This document shows, one piece after another, positions 54,132 to 63,111 of a stretch of 64,000 nucleotides of DNA. The first letter of the stretch is position 1. Every line of letters begins with the position of its first letter. The DNA comes from Streptomyces sp. NRRL S-340. Lineage in GTDB: Bacteria > Actinomycetota > Actinomycetes > Streptomycetales > Streptomycetaceae. The DNA lies in NCBI RefSeq assembly GCF_000720185.1, contig NZ_JOIY01000025.1:55364-119363 (forward strand), in the 5' to 3' direction. The translations under genes and the position numbers were made by a program. Below the pieces are notes generated by a model. It saw nothing but the letters and a program-made list of their open reading frames with translations. It was not told the origin of the DNA and ran no database searches.

Positions 54132-54671
54132 GTGCGTGAGAGTGACTACAGCATCCGAACCGCGGAACCCGGTGACCTGGAGGGCGCCCGTGCGGTGATG
54201 CTCGACACCGTGTACCGCGACTTCGGCACCGGCTACGTGCCCCGCTGGCACGGCGACATCATCGACCCGGCCGCCGCCTACCTCGCCCCGGCCCGGCACA
54301 CCCTGCTGGTCGCGGTCGACGGCGCCGCGGGCGACGTCGTCGGCACCGCCGCCCTCGACGCGCGCGGTCCCGCGCATCCGCCCAACCCCCGCCACCTCGC
54401 CGAGCGCTACCCCTCCGGGGAGACCGCGCAACTGCGCCGCGTCTACGTCCGTCCCGGGCACCGCAGGCGCGGCCTGGCCCGGCGGCTCGTCGGGGAACTG
54501 CTCGCGTTCGCGGCGGCCGACGGCGGCTACCGCTCCGTCTACCTGCACACCGACCCGGCCGTGCCCGGCGCGGAAGGGTTCTGGCGGTCCCTCGGCAAGG
54601 TCGTGCACGACGAGCGGGAGGATCCCGTCGGCGGGCAGGGGATCGTGCACTTCGAGGTGCCCATGGTGTGA
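54132..54671 (+). CDS. GNAT-family N-acetyltransferase
   Basis: A 179-residue GNAT protein with the acetyl-CoA loop RPGHRRRGLARRLVGEL and preceding strand LRRVYV. I chose GTG 54132 because a good -10, TATGAT (54120-54125), places the transcription start on that codon, giving a leaderless mRNA with no upstream ribosome-binding site. A longer in-frame start at 54057 would overlap the promoter. Acceptor unknown. Confidence 0.82.
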   Translation: MRESDYSIRTAEPGDLEGARAVMLDTVYRDFGTGYVPRWHGDIIDPAAAYLAPARHTLLVAVDGAAGDVVGTAALDARGPAHPPNPRHLAERYPSGETAQLRRVYVRPGHRRRGLARRLVGELLAFAAADGGYRSVYLHTDPAVPGAEGFWRSLGKVVHDEREDPVGGQGIVHFEVPMV

Positions 54672-54701
54672 CGCGGTGACGGCTGCCGTCCCGGGGAGCT
54701 C

Positions 54702-54718
54702 ATGGAAATCATTTTCAT
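54702..54718. promoter_or_regulatory. Zur-box-like operator
   Basis: ATGGAAATCATTTTCAT is a near-perfect 17-base palindrome. Its TGGAAATCATTTTCA core matches the actinobacterial Zur consensus, as I remember it (TGAAAATGATTTTCA), at 13 of 15 positions. It lies just upstream of a possible -10 (TAGTCT, 54720-54725) and 46 bases before the binding-protein start. This implies repression when zinc is plentiful. Confidence 0.72.
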
Positions 54719-54763
54719 GTAGTCTGCCGGTCAGCCCTCAGCACGAGATCCAGAACGAGGACC

Positions 54764-56320
54764 ATGCCGCACCGTCGCCCTCCCCGCTCCCAGCGCCCCG
54801 CCCGCCGCGCGCACCGGGCCTTCCCCCGCCCCCGGCTGCTCGCCGCCCTCCTGCTCACCCCGCTCCTGTCCGCCTGCTTCGCCTCCGGTGACGGCGGCGC
54901 GAGCGGTGGTTCCGGCGGCGCCGAGAGCGGCACGCGCCTGCGCGTCGCACTCGCCTTCCCGCCCGCCGAGAACCTCTCGCCGTACGGCGCGGACGCCACG
55001 ATCCTCAGCCGGCTCGGCGTCACCGAGGGCCTGACCGCACTCGACGCCAACGGGGCGGCCACGCCCGCGCTCGCCCGGTCCTGGCGGCGCGAGAACGACC
55101 GCACCTGGCTGTTCACCCTGCGCGAGGCCGCCTTCCAGGACGGCACCGAGGTCACCCCGTCCGCCGTCGCCGCCGCCCTCACCCACGCCACCCGGGCCAG
55201 GCCCGCGCCCGCCGCCCTGGCGGGCGTCACCCTCACCGCCCGGCCCGAGGGCAGCCACCGGATCCGCGTCACCACCGGCGACAGCGACCCCGTACTCCCG
55301 CTGCGGCTGTCCAGCCCGAGCCTGGCCGTGCTGTCCGCCAAGGCGTACGGCGGCAAGGACGGGCGGGTGGACCCGGTCGGCACCGGCACCGGGCCGTTCG
55401 CACTCACCGAGGTCCACGGCAGCACGTCCGCCACGCTCGACCGGTTCGACGACTACTGGGGAGGCCGTGCCCAGGCCTCCGGGGTCGACGCACGCTTCAT
55501 CGCCGACGGCACCGCACGCGCCAACGCGCTGCGCACCGGCCAGGTCGACGTCGCCGAGGCGGTCCCGGTCGCCCAGGCCGCCACCCTCGACGCGGCGACC
55601 CGCCGGGAGACCGCCACCACCCGCACCACGGCCCTGCTGCTCAACAGTGGCTCGGGGCCGTTCAAGGACCCGGCGCTGCGGGCCGCCGCCCGTGCCGCGG
55701 TGGACACCTCCGCCCTCGCCCGCGGGGTGTACGAGGGCCATGCCGACACCGGCGCCGGGATCTACGGACCCGCCGTCACCTGGGCCGAGGGCAAGCGCCT
55801 CCGCCCCGCGGGCAGGGCGCGGGCCGCCACGCCCGGCGGAGCCGAGGTCACCCTCGCCACCTACGACAACCGGCCCGAACTCCCCGAGGCCGCCCAGGTG
55901 ATCGAGCAGCAGCTGGAGAAGGCCGGGTTCCAGGTCGAGCTGGTCGTACGGGAGTACTCGCGACTGGAGACCGACGCGCTGGCGGGCAGGTTCGACGGCG
56001 TCGTGCTCGCCCGCAACACCCTCGTCGACACGGGCGACCCCGTCGCGGTGCTCGCGAGCGACTACACCTGCGACGGCGGATACAACCTGGCCCGGCTGTG
56101 CGACCGCGGTGTCGACCGGGCCGTGGCGAAGGCCGAGGGCACCGCCGACAGCGCTGGACGCCAGGACGCCGCCATGGCGGCCGAGGCGGCGGTCCTCGGC
56201 ACCGACGCCGTGGTCCCGCTGGTCCACCAGCGTGTCATCACCGGCGTCGCCACCTCGGTGAAGGGCGTGCTCCTCGACCCGTACGAGCGTGTCCTCATCG
56301 GCACCGGAACCCGCCGCTGA
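54764..56320 (+). CDS. Peptide/nickel-type ABC substrate-binding lipoprotein, Zur-controlled
   Basis: A 518-residue family 5 (DppA/NikA/CntA-type) solute-binding protein. The N-terminus is Arg-rich with lipobox LLSAC (Cys about residue 38). Family landmarks are EGLTALDANGAATPALARSW near 90 and VTPSAVAAALTHA near 130. With a Zur box in its promoter it probably captures zinc, possibly as a metallophore complex in the manner of CntA. The fused permease follows within a few bases, but no ATPase gene lies nearby. Confidence 0.87.
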   Translation: MPHRRPPRSQRPARRAHRAFPRPRLLAALLLTPLLSACFASGDGGASGGSGGAESGTRLRVALAFPPAENLSPYGADATILSRLGVTEGLTALDANGAATPALARSWRRENDRTWLFTLREAAFQDGTEVTPSAVAAALTHATRARPAPAALAGVTLTARPEGSHRIRVTTGDSDPVLPLRLSSPSLAVLSAKAYGGKDGRVDPVGTGTGPFALTEVHGSTSATLDRFDDYWGGRAQASGVDARFIADGTARANALRTGQVDVAEAVPVAQAATLDAATRRETATTRTTALLLNSGSGPFKDPALRAAARAAVDTSALARGVYEGHADTGAGIYGPAVTWAEGKRLRPAGRARAATPGGAEVTLATYDNRPELPEAAQVIEQQLEKAGFQVELVVREYSRLETDALAGRFDGVVLARNTLVDTGDPVAVLASDYTCDGGYNLARLCDRGVDRAVAKAEGTADSAGRQDAAMAAEAAVLGTDAVVPLVHQRVITGVATSVKGVLLDPYERVLIGTGTRR

Positions 56321-56324
56321 GCCC

Positions 56325-58325
56325 ATGGCGACCACCGGGAACAGCGCCGCCGGGACCACCGGCAGCGGGCGGCTCAGGAGCACGGGGAACAGCAACGACG
56401 TCGACGGCGTCGCCGGAAACGCCGCCGGCGGCGATGACGTCAGCGGAATCGGCTCCGGCGGAATCGGCGTCGACGGAAACAGCGCCGACCGGACCGGCCG
56501 CGGCGGAGGCGGCCGTCCGGGCCGGCTCCGGGGCGTCCTGGGGGCCGTCGTGTGGCGGGCCGGGATCGCCGCCGCACTGCTGGGCGGCATCGGCCTGCTG
56601 CCCTGGCTGACGCGCACCGACCCGGCACTCACCGTCCTCAAGGCCCGCTCGGCGGACCGCGACCCCACCCCCGAGGTGCTCGCCGACATCCGCGACCGGC
56701 TCGGTCTGGACGACGGCCCGCTGCGGCTCCTCGCGCACTGGTTCGGCGGGCTGGTGCGCGCGGACGCCGGGCGGTCGTGGCTGTCGGGGGAGGCGGTCAC
56801 CCCCGCCGTGCTGCGGGCCCTGAGCGCGTCGCTGCTGCTGATGGCGGTGGCGCTGGCCGTCGCCGTCGCCACCGCCGCGCTCGTGTGCGCCCCCACCCTG
56901 CGCCGGGGCGCCCGCGGGCGTGCGCCCCGCGGGCCCGGCGGGGGCTCGGCATCCGCGATGCTCGCCGCGCTGCCCGAGTTCCTCACCGCCTCCGTGCTCG
57001 CCACCGTCGTCGGGGTGCAGCTCGGCTGGCTGCCCGCGCTCGGCTGGTACGGACCCCGCTGGACCGTGCTGCCCGCGCTCGCCCTCGGCCTGCCCGCAGG
57101 AGCCGTGCTCGGACGGCTCCTGGACGACCTGCTGCCGGGCGCGTTCGCCGAACCCTGGGCGAAGGCCGCCGCCGCGCGCGGCCTGCCGCGCCGCCGCGTC
57201 GCCCGCCACGCCCTGCACCGCTGCCTGCCCGGACTGCTGCCCAACCTCGGGCTGTTCGCCGTCGGACTGACCGGCGGAGCCGTCGCCGTCGAGCAGGTCT
57301 TCGACATCCCCGGGCTCGGCCGCACCACCCTCCAGGCCGCCCTCGCCCAGGACCTGCCCGTGCTCCAGGCAGGCACCCTCGTTCTCGTCCTCCTCGCGGC
57401 CGCCGCCTCCCCGGCCGCCCGCCTCGCGGCCCGCCTGCTCACCGGCCCCGCCGTGCGCGACGGCGCCCTGCCCACCCTGCACCCGCCCCGGCCGAGCGCC
57501 CGCCGCGCCCTCCCGCTCCTGCACGGCGGCCTGCTCCTCGCCGTCGTCCTGCCCGGCCTGCCGCGCGACCCGCTCGCCCTGAACCCCACCGACCGGCTGC
57601 GGGCCCCCTCGCTCCGGCACCCGTTCGGCACCGACGCGCTCGGCCGCGACCTGCTCGCCCGCGTCGGACACGGAGCCCTGGACACCGTGCTGCCCGCCCT
57701 CGCGATCAGCACGGCCTGCCTGCTCGCAGGCGTCCTGCTCGGGCTGCTGCCCCGGCTGTCCGGGCCGCTCGTCGACACCGCCAACGCGGTCCCGCCCGTC
57801 CTCGCGGCCCTCCTCGCCACCGCCGTCCTGGGCAGCGGTCCCGCCACCCCCGCGCTCGCCGTGGCCGCCGTCGCCTGGGCACCGCTCGCCGCCCACACCT
57901 CCGCCCTGCTGCGGCAGGAACGCGCCGCCCTCCACCTGGCCGCCACCCGCGGCCTGGGCGCCGGCCGCCGCCACCTGCTGCGCCGCCACCTGCTGCCCGC
58001 CGTCCTCCCGGCCGTCGCCCGGCACGCCCTGCTCCGGCTGCCCGGGGTCGCCCTCGCCCTGGCCTCGCTCGGCTTCCTCGGTCTCGGCGCCCAGCCCCCG
58101 TCCCCCGAGTGGGGCCTGCTGCTCGCCGAGAACCAGCCGTACGCCGAACGCGCCCCCTGGGCGGTGCTCGCCCCCGCCGCCGTACTCGCCCTGCTGGGCG
58201 CCCTCGCGGTGACCGCGGCCGGAGGACTGCGGGGCAGCAGCCCGCGCCCCCGCCGGTCAGCCGCCCGGCCCCCGTATGCCACAGCGGAGCTGGATACCGC
58301 GGATGAAGGGGCGGGAGTGCGATGA
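56325..58325 (+). CDS. Fused DppB-DppC type ABC permease
   Basis: A 666-residue chain made of two permease units that are normally separate proteins. The DppB-like half (about 70-375) has the EAA-type loop AKAAAARGLPRRRVARHAL and GLTGGAVAVEQVFDIPGLG. The DppC-like half (about 400-640) has HPFGTDALGRDLLARV and RGLGAGRRHLLRRHLLPAV. The first ~60 residues are a Gly/Ser/Asn-rich linker. ATG 56325 lies four bases after the binding-protein stop, and GTG 56289 is an overlapping alternative. The stop overlaps the MFS gene (ATGA). Confidence 0.85.
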   Translation: MATTGNSAAGTTGSGRLRSTGNSNDVDGVAGNAAGGDDVSGIGSGGIGVDGNSADRTGRGGGGRPGRLRGVLGAVVWRAGIAAALLGGIGLLPWLTRTDPALTVLKARSADRDPTPEVLADIRDRLGLDDGPLRLLAHWFGGLVRADAGRSWLSGEAVTPAVLRALSASLLLMAVALAVAVATAALVCAPTLRRGARGRAPRGPGGGSASAMLAALPEFLTASVLATVVGVQLGWLPALGWYGPRWTVLPALALGLPAGAVLGRLLDDLLPGAFAEPWAKAAAARGLPRRRVARHALHRCLPGLLPNLGLFAVGLTGGAVAVEQVFDIPGLGRTTLQAALAQDLPVLQAGTLVLVLLAAAASPAARLAARLLTGPAVRDGALPTLHPPRPSARRALPLLHGGLLLAVVLPGLPRDPLALNPTDRLRAPSLRHPFGTDALGRDLLARVGHGALDTVLPALAISTACLLAGVLLGLLPRLSGPLVDTANAVPPVLAALLATAVLGSGPATPALAVAAVAWAPLAAHTSALLRQERAALHLAATRGLGAGRRHLLRRHLLPAVLPAVARHALLRLPGVALALASLGFLGLGAQPPSPEWGLLLAENQPYAERAPWAVLAPAAVLALLGALAVTAAGGLRGSSPRPRRSAARPPYATAELDTADEGAGVR

Positions 58326-59548
58326 CCACACCGCTCACCGCCCTGCGCCCCGGCCCCTGCCGCACCCCGCTGTCACCCCTGCTCCGGCTGCTGATCTGGA
58401 CCCAACTCGCTTTCAACATCGGGTTCTTCGCCGTCCTCCCCTTCCTCGCCGAACACCTCGGACAGGCCATCGGCATGGCGGGCTGGCTGGTCGGCCTGGT
58501 GCTGGGCCTGCGGACCTTCAGCCAGCAGGGTCTGTTCGTCGTCGGCGGGGCACTCACCGACCGCTTCGGCGTCCGGCCGGCCGTCCTGGCCGGCTGCGCG
58601 CTGCGCGTCGCCGGGTTCTGCTGGCTCGCCTACGCCGAACGCACCTGGTCGGTCATCACGGCCGTGCTGCTCATCGGGTTCGCCGCCGCGCTGTTCTCAC
58701 CGGCCGTCGAGTCGGAGGTGCTTCGGCAGGCCGTCGCCCGGGAGGAGGCGGGCGGCGGCGACCGCACCCGGGTCCTGGCGCTGTTCGCGGTGTCCGGGCA
58801 GACCGGGGCGTTCGCCGGACCGCTGCTCGGCGCGCTGCTGCTGGCGGTGGACTTCCGCACCGCCTGCCTGGCCGGCGCCGCGGTCTTCGTGCTCGTCCTC
58901 GCCGGGCACGCCCGGCTGCTGCCGCAGCACATCCCCGGGCGCCCCCGCACCCGGGCGCGCGGCGGCGTGCGGAACTTGCTGGGCAACCGCCGCTTCCTCG
59001 CCCTGTGCTGCGCCCACGGCGCCTGTCTGCTCGCCTACAACCAGCTCTACCTCGCCCTGCCCGCCGAGGTGGAGCGCGCCACCGGTTCGCAGGCGCCGCT
59101 GGCCTGGCTGTTCGCCCTCTCGTCGCTGCTCGCGGTGACCGTGCAGCTGCCTCTCACCCGGTGGGCGGGACAGCGGCTGACCCCGCGCCGCGCGATGGCG
59201 GGCGGGCTGGTGGTGATCGGCGCCGGGTTCGCGGTGGTGGCGGCGGCCCGGCCGGCCGGATGGAGCGGTACGCCCGGACTGCTGCCCTCGGCCGGGTTCG
59301 TCGTCCTGCTCAGCCTGGGGCAGATGGTCGTCGCGCCGGTCGCGCGGGCCTGGGTGCCCGACCTCGCCGAAGAGGGACGGCTCGGCCTGTACACCGGCGC
59401 GTTGTCCTCGGTCTCCGGACTGATCGTGCTGCTCGGCAGCGCGGCGAGCGGCAGCCTCCTGGACTCCGGCCTGCCGCCGGCCGTGCCCTGGCTTGTGCTG
59501 GCCGCCGTACCGGTGGCGGCGGTCGGGATCCTGCCCCGGCGCGCGTGA
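58322..59548 (+). CDS. MFS transporter, third gene of the Zur-controlled operon
   Basis: A 408-residue MFS protein with about 12 hydrophobic segments and the motif A-like loop GGALTDRFGVRPAV after the second helix. It overlaps the fused permease (ATGA), so the two are co-translated. In staphylopine/pseudopaline-type systems an MFS exporter (CntE) accompanies a CntA-type importer, so metallophore export is a reasonable guess. No metallophore synthase is in the window. The stop context CGTGAACC is the first unit of the repeat array downstream. Confidence 0.85.
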   Translation: MTTPLTALRPGPCRTPLSPLLRLLIWTQLAFNIGFFAVLPFLAEHLGQAIGMAGWLVGLVLGLRTFSQQGLFVVGGALTDRFGVRPAVLAGCALRVAGFCWLAYAERTWSVITAVLLIGFAAALFSPAVESEVLRQAVAREEAGGGDRTRVLALFAVSGQTGAFAGPLLGALLLAVDFRTACLAGAAVFVLVLAGHARLLPQHIPGRPRTRARGGVRNLLGNRRFLALCCAHGACLLAYNQLYLALPAEVERATGSQAPLAWLFALSSLLAVTVQLPLTRWAGQRLTPRRAMAGGLVVIGAGFAVVAAARPAGWSGTPGLLPSAGFVVLLSLGQMVVAPVARAWVPDLAEEGRLGLYTGALSSVSGLIVLLGSAASGSLLDSGLPPAVPWLVLAAVPVAAVGILPRRA

Positions 59549-59639
59549 ACCGTCCCACCCCCTCGGGCAGGACCTTCGGGGCCGGTGGGGTGAACGCCCC
59601 GCGGCCGCTGGGCCCTTGTGTCCGGGGGTGTGAGCCGGC

Positions 59640-60120
59640 GCGTACCCCGGGCTCGCCGAGGCCCGGTGGTCGTGAACCACCCTGCGCGAGCGCGTCCGTC
59701 GAGGCCGGTGGTCGTGAACCACGCGAACCCCAGGCCGTGGGACCCGGTGGTCGTGAACCACCTGAACCCCAGGCCGTGGGACCCGGTGGTCGTGAACCAC
59801 CTGAACCCCAGGCCGTGGGACCCGGTGGTCGTGAGTTGCCCCGCCACCCGAACCCGCCGAGCCGGGCGGTCGTGAACCGTCCCGTACCCCAGGCGCGTCG
59901 GGCCGGCGGGCGTGAACTCCCCGACGCCTGCCCGCCCGTCGAGGCCCGGCAGTCGTGAACCACCCCGCACTCCCGGGCCCGTCGAGACCCGTCGAGCGTG
60001 AACTGCCCCGCAGACCAGGCCCGCCGGGTTCCGGCGATCGTGAACCGCCCCGCGCCCCAGGCCCGTCGAGACCCGGCGGTCGTGAACCACCCCGTGCCCC
60101 CAGGCCTGTCGGGGCCCGGC
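59640..60120. repeat. Eleven-copy ~40-base tandem array in a convergent gap
   Basis: CGTGAACC cores, usually within GTGGTCGTGAACCAC, recur at about 59672, 59713, 59752, 59791, 59830, 59871, 59911, 59954, 59998, 60039 and 60081, a period of 39-44 bases. The three copies at about 59735-59850 are nearly identical 39-base units; the outer ones are degenerate. Each core is a small hairpin (GTGGT-CGTGA-ACCAC). A plus-strand frame is open through the middle (VVVNHLNPRPWDP), but I see no reason to call it a gene. Confidence 0.85.
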
Positions 60121-60359
60121 GGCCCGGCGCCCTTCACCGTGCCGCGGCACCCGAGCACCCCACCCGCCTCTCGGGCCGCCCGCTCACGTCCCGCGCGCCC
60201 CCCGGACACGTCTCCGGAGAGACCTCCGGAGACGCCTCGGCCCGGTCACCGGCCGGGACCCCGGCCGAGAGGTCCCCGAGGCCGCCATCGTGGCAGCCGC
60301 CCGCGGCCGCGAGGGCCGCCACGGCCACACCACATCCCGCTCTGCGAGAACACCATCAC

Positions 60360-61805
60360 CTACCTGCGCACCAAGCGGGAGCGGCTCGGCCACCGCCTGC
60401 CCCGCCTGGACGTGGTGGCCCGCGCCTCGTGACCGAACGCCGGCCCGGCGCGCGGCCCGGTGTGTTCCGGCAGCGCGCGGGCGGCCGTGAGCGCCCCGGC
60501 GGCGGCCACGCAGGCGAGAGCGGCCAGCGGCAGTCCCGCGCCGCCGCCGAGCCCGCGCAGCGCGGTCGCCGCCGCCACGCCCAGGGCGGGCCCGACGTTC
60601 ATCGCGGTCTGCTGCAACCCGCCCGCGACGCCCGCGAAGGCCACGGCCGCCTCGCGCACGACGACCTGCGTCGCCGTGACCATCACCGTGCCGAACCCGG
60701 CCCCGAGCAGCGCGAAGCCCCCGCACAGCGCGACGGCGCCCGTGGCCCGGGCGAGCACCAGTACGCCCACCGCCAGCACGGCCATCGCGGTCGCGGTCGT
60801 CCGGCGGGCCCCGGCGCGGCGCACCAGCAGCGGGGCGACGGGGGCCGCGAGCACCATCATCGCGGCCAGGGGCAGGCTGCGCAGAGCACTCTGGAACGGG
60901 TCGAGGCCCAGGCTGTCCTGGAGGACGTACGTGGCGACGAACAGCGTCCCGGACAGCGCCGCCGACGCGGCCACCAGGACGGCGACGGCGGCACCGACGG
61001 CGGCGGAACCGATGACGTCCGGCGGCAGCAGCGGATCGGCGGCGCGCCGCTCGTGCCGGACGAGGAGCACCCCGGCCACGAGCCCCACAACGGCGACGAC
61101 GGTGACGACGGGCCCGGCCGGTCCCGCCCCGCCGGGCTCCGGCAGCGCGACCAAGGTGTGCACGGCGCAGCCGAGGGCGAGGGCGAGCAGCAGCGCGCCG
61201 GGCAGGTCGAGCCCCGCACCCGGGGACCGGTGGCGGACCGCCGGGGAGGGCACGGAGCGGGGGAGGGCGAGCGCGAGCAGGCCGAAGACGAGGGCCGGGG
61301 CGACGTTCAGGAGGAACACCGCCCGCCAGCCCGGCCCGGCCACCAGCGCACCGCCCAGCAGCGGCCCGGCCGCCGCCGCCACCCCGATCGCGCCGGTGCG
61401 CACGGCCAGCGGCGTCCCGAGCCGGTCGGCGGGGAACCGCGCCCGCAGCAGCCCCAGCGTGGCCGGCTGCAGCAGCGCCCCGCACACCCCCTGGGCGGTC
61501 CGCAGGGCGATCACCCAGCCGATGCCGGGCGCGAGTGCGATGCCCGCCGACGTGGCCGCGAAGCCGAGCATCCCCACGGTGAACAGCCGCCGGTGCCCGT
61601 ACCGGTCCCCGAGCCGCCCGGCGAACACCAGCAGGCTCGCCACCGCCACGAGGTACCCGGTGCTGCTCCACTGGACCTGGGCGTACGACGCGTCCAGGTC
61701 CCGGCGCAGCGTGGGCTGCGCGACGGTGAGGACCGTGCCGTCCAGGGCGACGATCACGGCTCCGGCCACGCTGCTCACCAGCGTCGCCAGTTGCGCGCGG
61801 GTCAC
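60360..61805 (-). CDS. MFS drug exporter (EmrB/QacA, 14-helix type)
   Basis: A 481-residue DHA2-type transporter with about 14 hydrophobic segments. It has ALDGTVLTVAQPTL in helix 1, motif A GRLGDRYGHRRLF and motif C-like GPLLGGALV. The GTG start at 61805 overlaps the TetR stop (GTGA), so both are co-expressed and probably controlled by the TetR protein. The last ~35 residues are Arg-rich and not typical, suggesting that the 3' end was altered. Substrate unknown, probably a toxic hydrophobic compound. Confidence 0.88.
   Translation of the reverse strand: MTRAQLATLVSSVAGAVIVALDGTVLTVAQPTLRRDLDASYAQVQWSSTGYLVAVASLLVFAGRLGDRYGHRRLFTVGMLGFAATSAGIALAPGIGWVIALRTAQGVCGALLQPATLGLLRARFPADRLGTPLAVRTGAIGVAAAAGPLLGGALVAGPGWRAVFLLNVAPALVFGLLALALPRSVPSPAVRHRSPGAGLDLPGALLLALALGCAVHTLVALPEPGGAGPAGPVVTVVAVVGLVAGVLLVRHERRAADPLLPPDVIGSAAVGAAVAVLVAASAALSGTLFVATYVLQDSLGLDPFQSALRSLPLAAMMVLAAPVAPLLVRRAGARRTTATAMAVLAVGVLVLARATGAVALCGGFALLGAGFGTVMVTATQVVVREAAVAFAGVAGGLQQTAMNVGPALGVAAATALRGLGGGAGLPLAALACVAAAGALTAARALPEHTGPRAGPAFGHEARATTSRRGRRWPSRSRLVRR
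60362..60432 (+). other. Unrecognised peptide-like stretch opposite the MFS 3' end
   Basis: A plus-strand frame ends here with CENTITYLRTKRERLGHRLP and then RLDVVARAS before TGA 60430-60432. Its composition is more protein-like than its repeat-derived upstream part, but it lies wholly opposite the 3' end of the MFS gene and has no clear start. It may be a shadow or a gene remnant. Confidence 0.2.
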
Positions 61806-62392
61806 CCGCGGGCCTCCGTGCCGAGGTGCGCGTCGAGTGTCGTGCGCAGCACGCGCTCGACGTCGTCGGCGCCGGTGGCGAGCTGGAGGCTGCCCCAGCC
61901 CCACAGCTGGGCCGTGCCGTGCAGGCCGGCCCACAGCGAACCGGCGACCGCGCGGGCGTCGGCCCCGGGGCGGGCCCGGCCGACCAGGTCCACCAGGGCC
62001 GCGAACAGCGGCAGGCTCGTCTCCCGCAGGCCCAGGTGCCCGCTCTCCAGCAGGTCGTGACGGAACATCAGCTCGTACATGCCGCGCTCGCCGAGGGCGA
62101 AGTCCAGATAGACCCGGGCCAGCGCGGCGAGCTGGGCGCGCGGGGGCGCCGTGCCGTCCCCGGTCGCCGCACGGGCCCGGTCTGCCAGGTCCTCGAAGCC
62201 GCGGCGGGCGATGGCCGACAGCAGGTGCAGATGGGTGGGGAAGTGGCGGCGCGGCGCGCCGTGCGAGACGCCCGCGCGGCGGGCGATCTCCCGCAGGGTG
62301 AGCGTCTGCGCCCCCTGGGAGGCCACCAGTTCCACCCCGACGTCGACCAGCCGCTCGCGCAGGCCACCCGGGGACTTCTCGGCTTGATCCAT
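61802..62392 (-). CDS. TetR-family regulator
   Basis: A 196-residue TetR protein. The N-terminal helix-turn-helix has LTLREIARRAGVSHGAPRRH at about residues 31-50. The C-terminal ligand domain carries a WHG-like core (SLWAGLHGTAQLWGWG). ATG 62392. Two palindromic sites, one touching the start codon region (62393-62429), indicate autorepression together with the downstream MFS exporter. Confidence 0.92.
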   Translation of the reverse strand: MDQAEKSPGGLRERLVDVGVELVASQGAQTLTLREIARRAGVSHGAPRRHFPTHLHLLSAIARRGFEDLADRARAATGDGTAPPRAQLAALARVYLDFALGERGMYELMFRHDLLESGHLGLRETSLPLFAALVDLVGRARPGADARAVAGSLWAGLHGTAQLWGWGSLQLATGADDVERVLRTTLDAHLGTEARG

Positions 62393-62429
62393 GGACAGTG
62401 TCTACCAGGAGGACGTAGACACTGTCTAC
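62393..62429. promoter_or_regulatory. Paired TetR operators
   Basis: GTAGACACTGTCTAC (62415-62429) is palindromic apart from its centre. GGACAGTGTCTACC (62393-62406) repeats the same GACAGTGTC/TAGACAC elements on the opposite strand. They are 22 bases apart, directly before the TetR start. Confidence 0.65.
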
Positions 62430-62536
62430 GCGTGGCCGTCGCACGACCGGCCACGCGCCCGCGGACGGCGGCCACGGGCAGGGCAGGGATGGAGGGGAGG
62501 GGATGGACTGGACGGTCGCGGGATATCGATACAGCC

Positions 62537-63004
62537 ATGACTCAGGACCCCCAGGACACGAAACCCGCCCCGGACCCCGCTCTGCTCACCCTGCTCACCG
62601 AAGGTCACGGCGGCGTGCTGGTCACCCTCAAGCGCGACGGCCGGCCGCAGCTGTCGAACGTCAGCCACGCCTACGATCCGCACGAGCGGGTCCTGCGTGT
62701 CTCGGTCACCGACGACCGCGCCAAGACCCGCAACGCGCGCCGGGACCCGCGCGTCTCCTACCACGTCACCAGCGCCGACCGGCGCGCGTACACGGTCGTC
62801 GAGGGCACCGCCGAACTGACGCCGGTCGCCGCGGACCCGCACGACGAGACCGTCGCGGAACTGGTCCGCCTCTACCGCGACGTCCTGGGCGAACACCCCG
62901 ACTGGGACGACTTCCGCGCCGCGATGGTCCGCGACCGGCGCCTGGTGCTGCGCCTTCGGGTCGAGCGGGCGTACGGGATCCCGCGGGCACCCGGCACGGA
63001 CTGA
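62537..63004 (+). CDS. PPOX-class FMN/F420-dependent oxidoreductase
   Basis: A 155-residue split-barrel flavin or deazaflavin reductase of the pyridoxamine-phosphate-oxidase fold. Typical blocks are GGVLVTLKRDGRPQLSNVSH near the start, LRVSVTDDRAKTRNARRDPR and VEGTAELTPV. No ribosome-binding site precedes ATG 62537, while TATCGA at about 62524-62529 could serve as a -10 for a leaderless mRNA. Divergent from the TetR gene. Confidence 0.88.
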   Translation: MTQDPQDTKPAPDPALLTLLTEGHGGVLVTLKRDGRPQLSNVSHAYDPHERVLRVSVTDDRAKTRNARRDPRVSYHVTSADRRAYTVVEGTAELTPVAADPHDETVAELVRLYRDVLGEHPDWDDFRAAMVRDRRLVLRLRVERAYGIPRAPGTD

Positions 63005-63059
63005 ACGCGCGCCCGGCGCGGCCGGCCCTCTTGCGCGGGACGCCTCCCGGCCGCACGGA

Positions 63060-63090
63060 GAAGGGCCCCGGTGCGCGACCGGGGCCCTTC
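63060..63090. terminator. Bidirectional terminator
   Basis: GAAGGGCCCCGGT (63060-63072) and ACCGGGGCCCTTC (63078-63090) form a perfect 13-base-pair stem with a 5-base loop, between two convergent genes. It is the clearest terminator in the window. Confidence 0.88.
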
Positions 63091-63111
63091 GTAGCGATGT
63101 GACAGGCCGGG

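Noticed and set aside
54731..58282. Very long open frame on the minus strand (about 1180 codons)
   Set aside because: It lies opposite three well-supported plus-strand genes. The product is low-complexity Gly/Arg/Ala sequence, the expected shadow of GC-rich third positions.
59640..60120. CRISPR array
   Set aside because: The units have no unique spacers of constant length. Similarity runs through the whole 39-44-base period, and no cas genes are near.
60360..60460. Plus-strand gene ending at 60432
   Set aside because: Only about 25 residues look protein-like and they lie opposite the MFS 3' end. No start or upstream domain could be found, so it is listed only as a low-confidence stretch.
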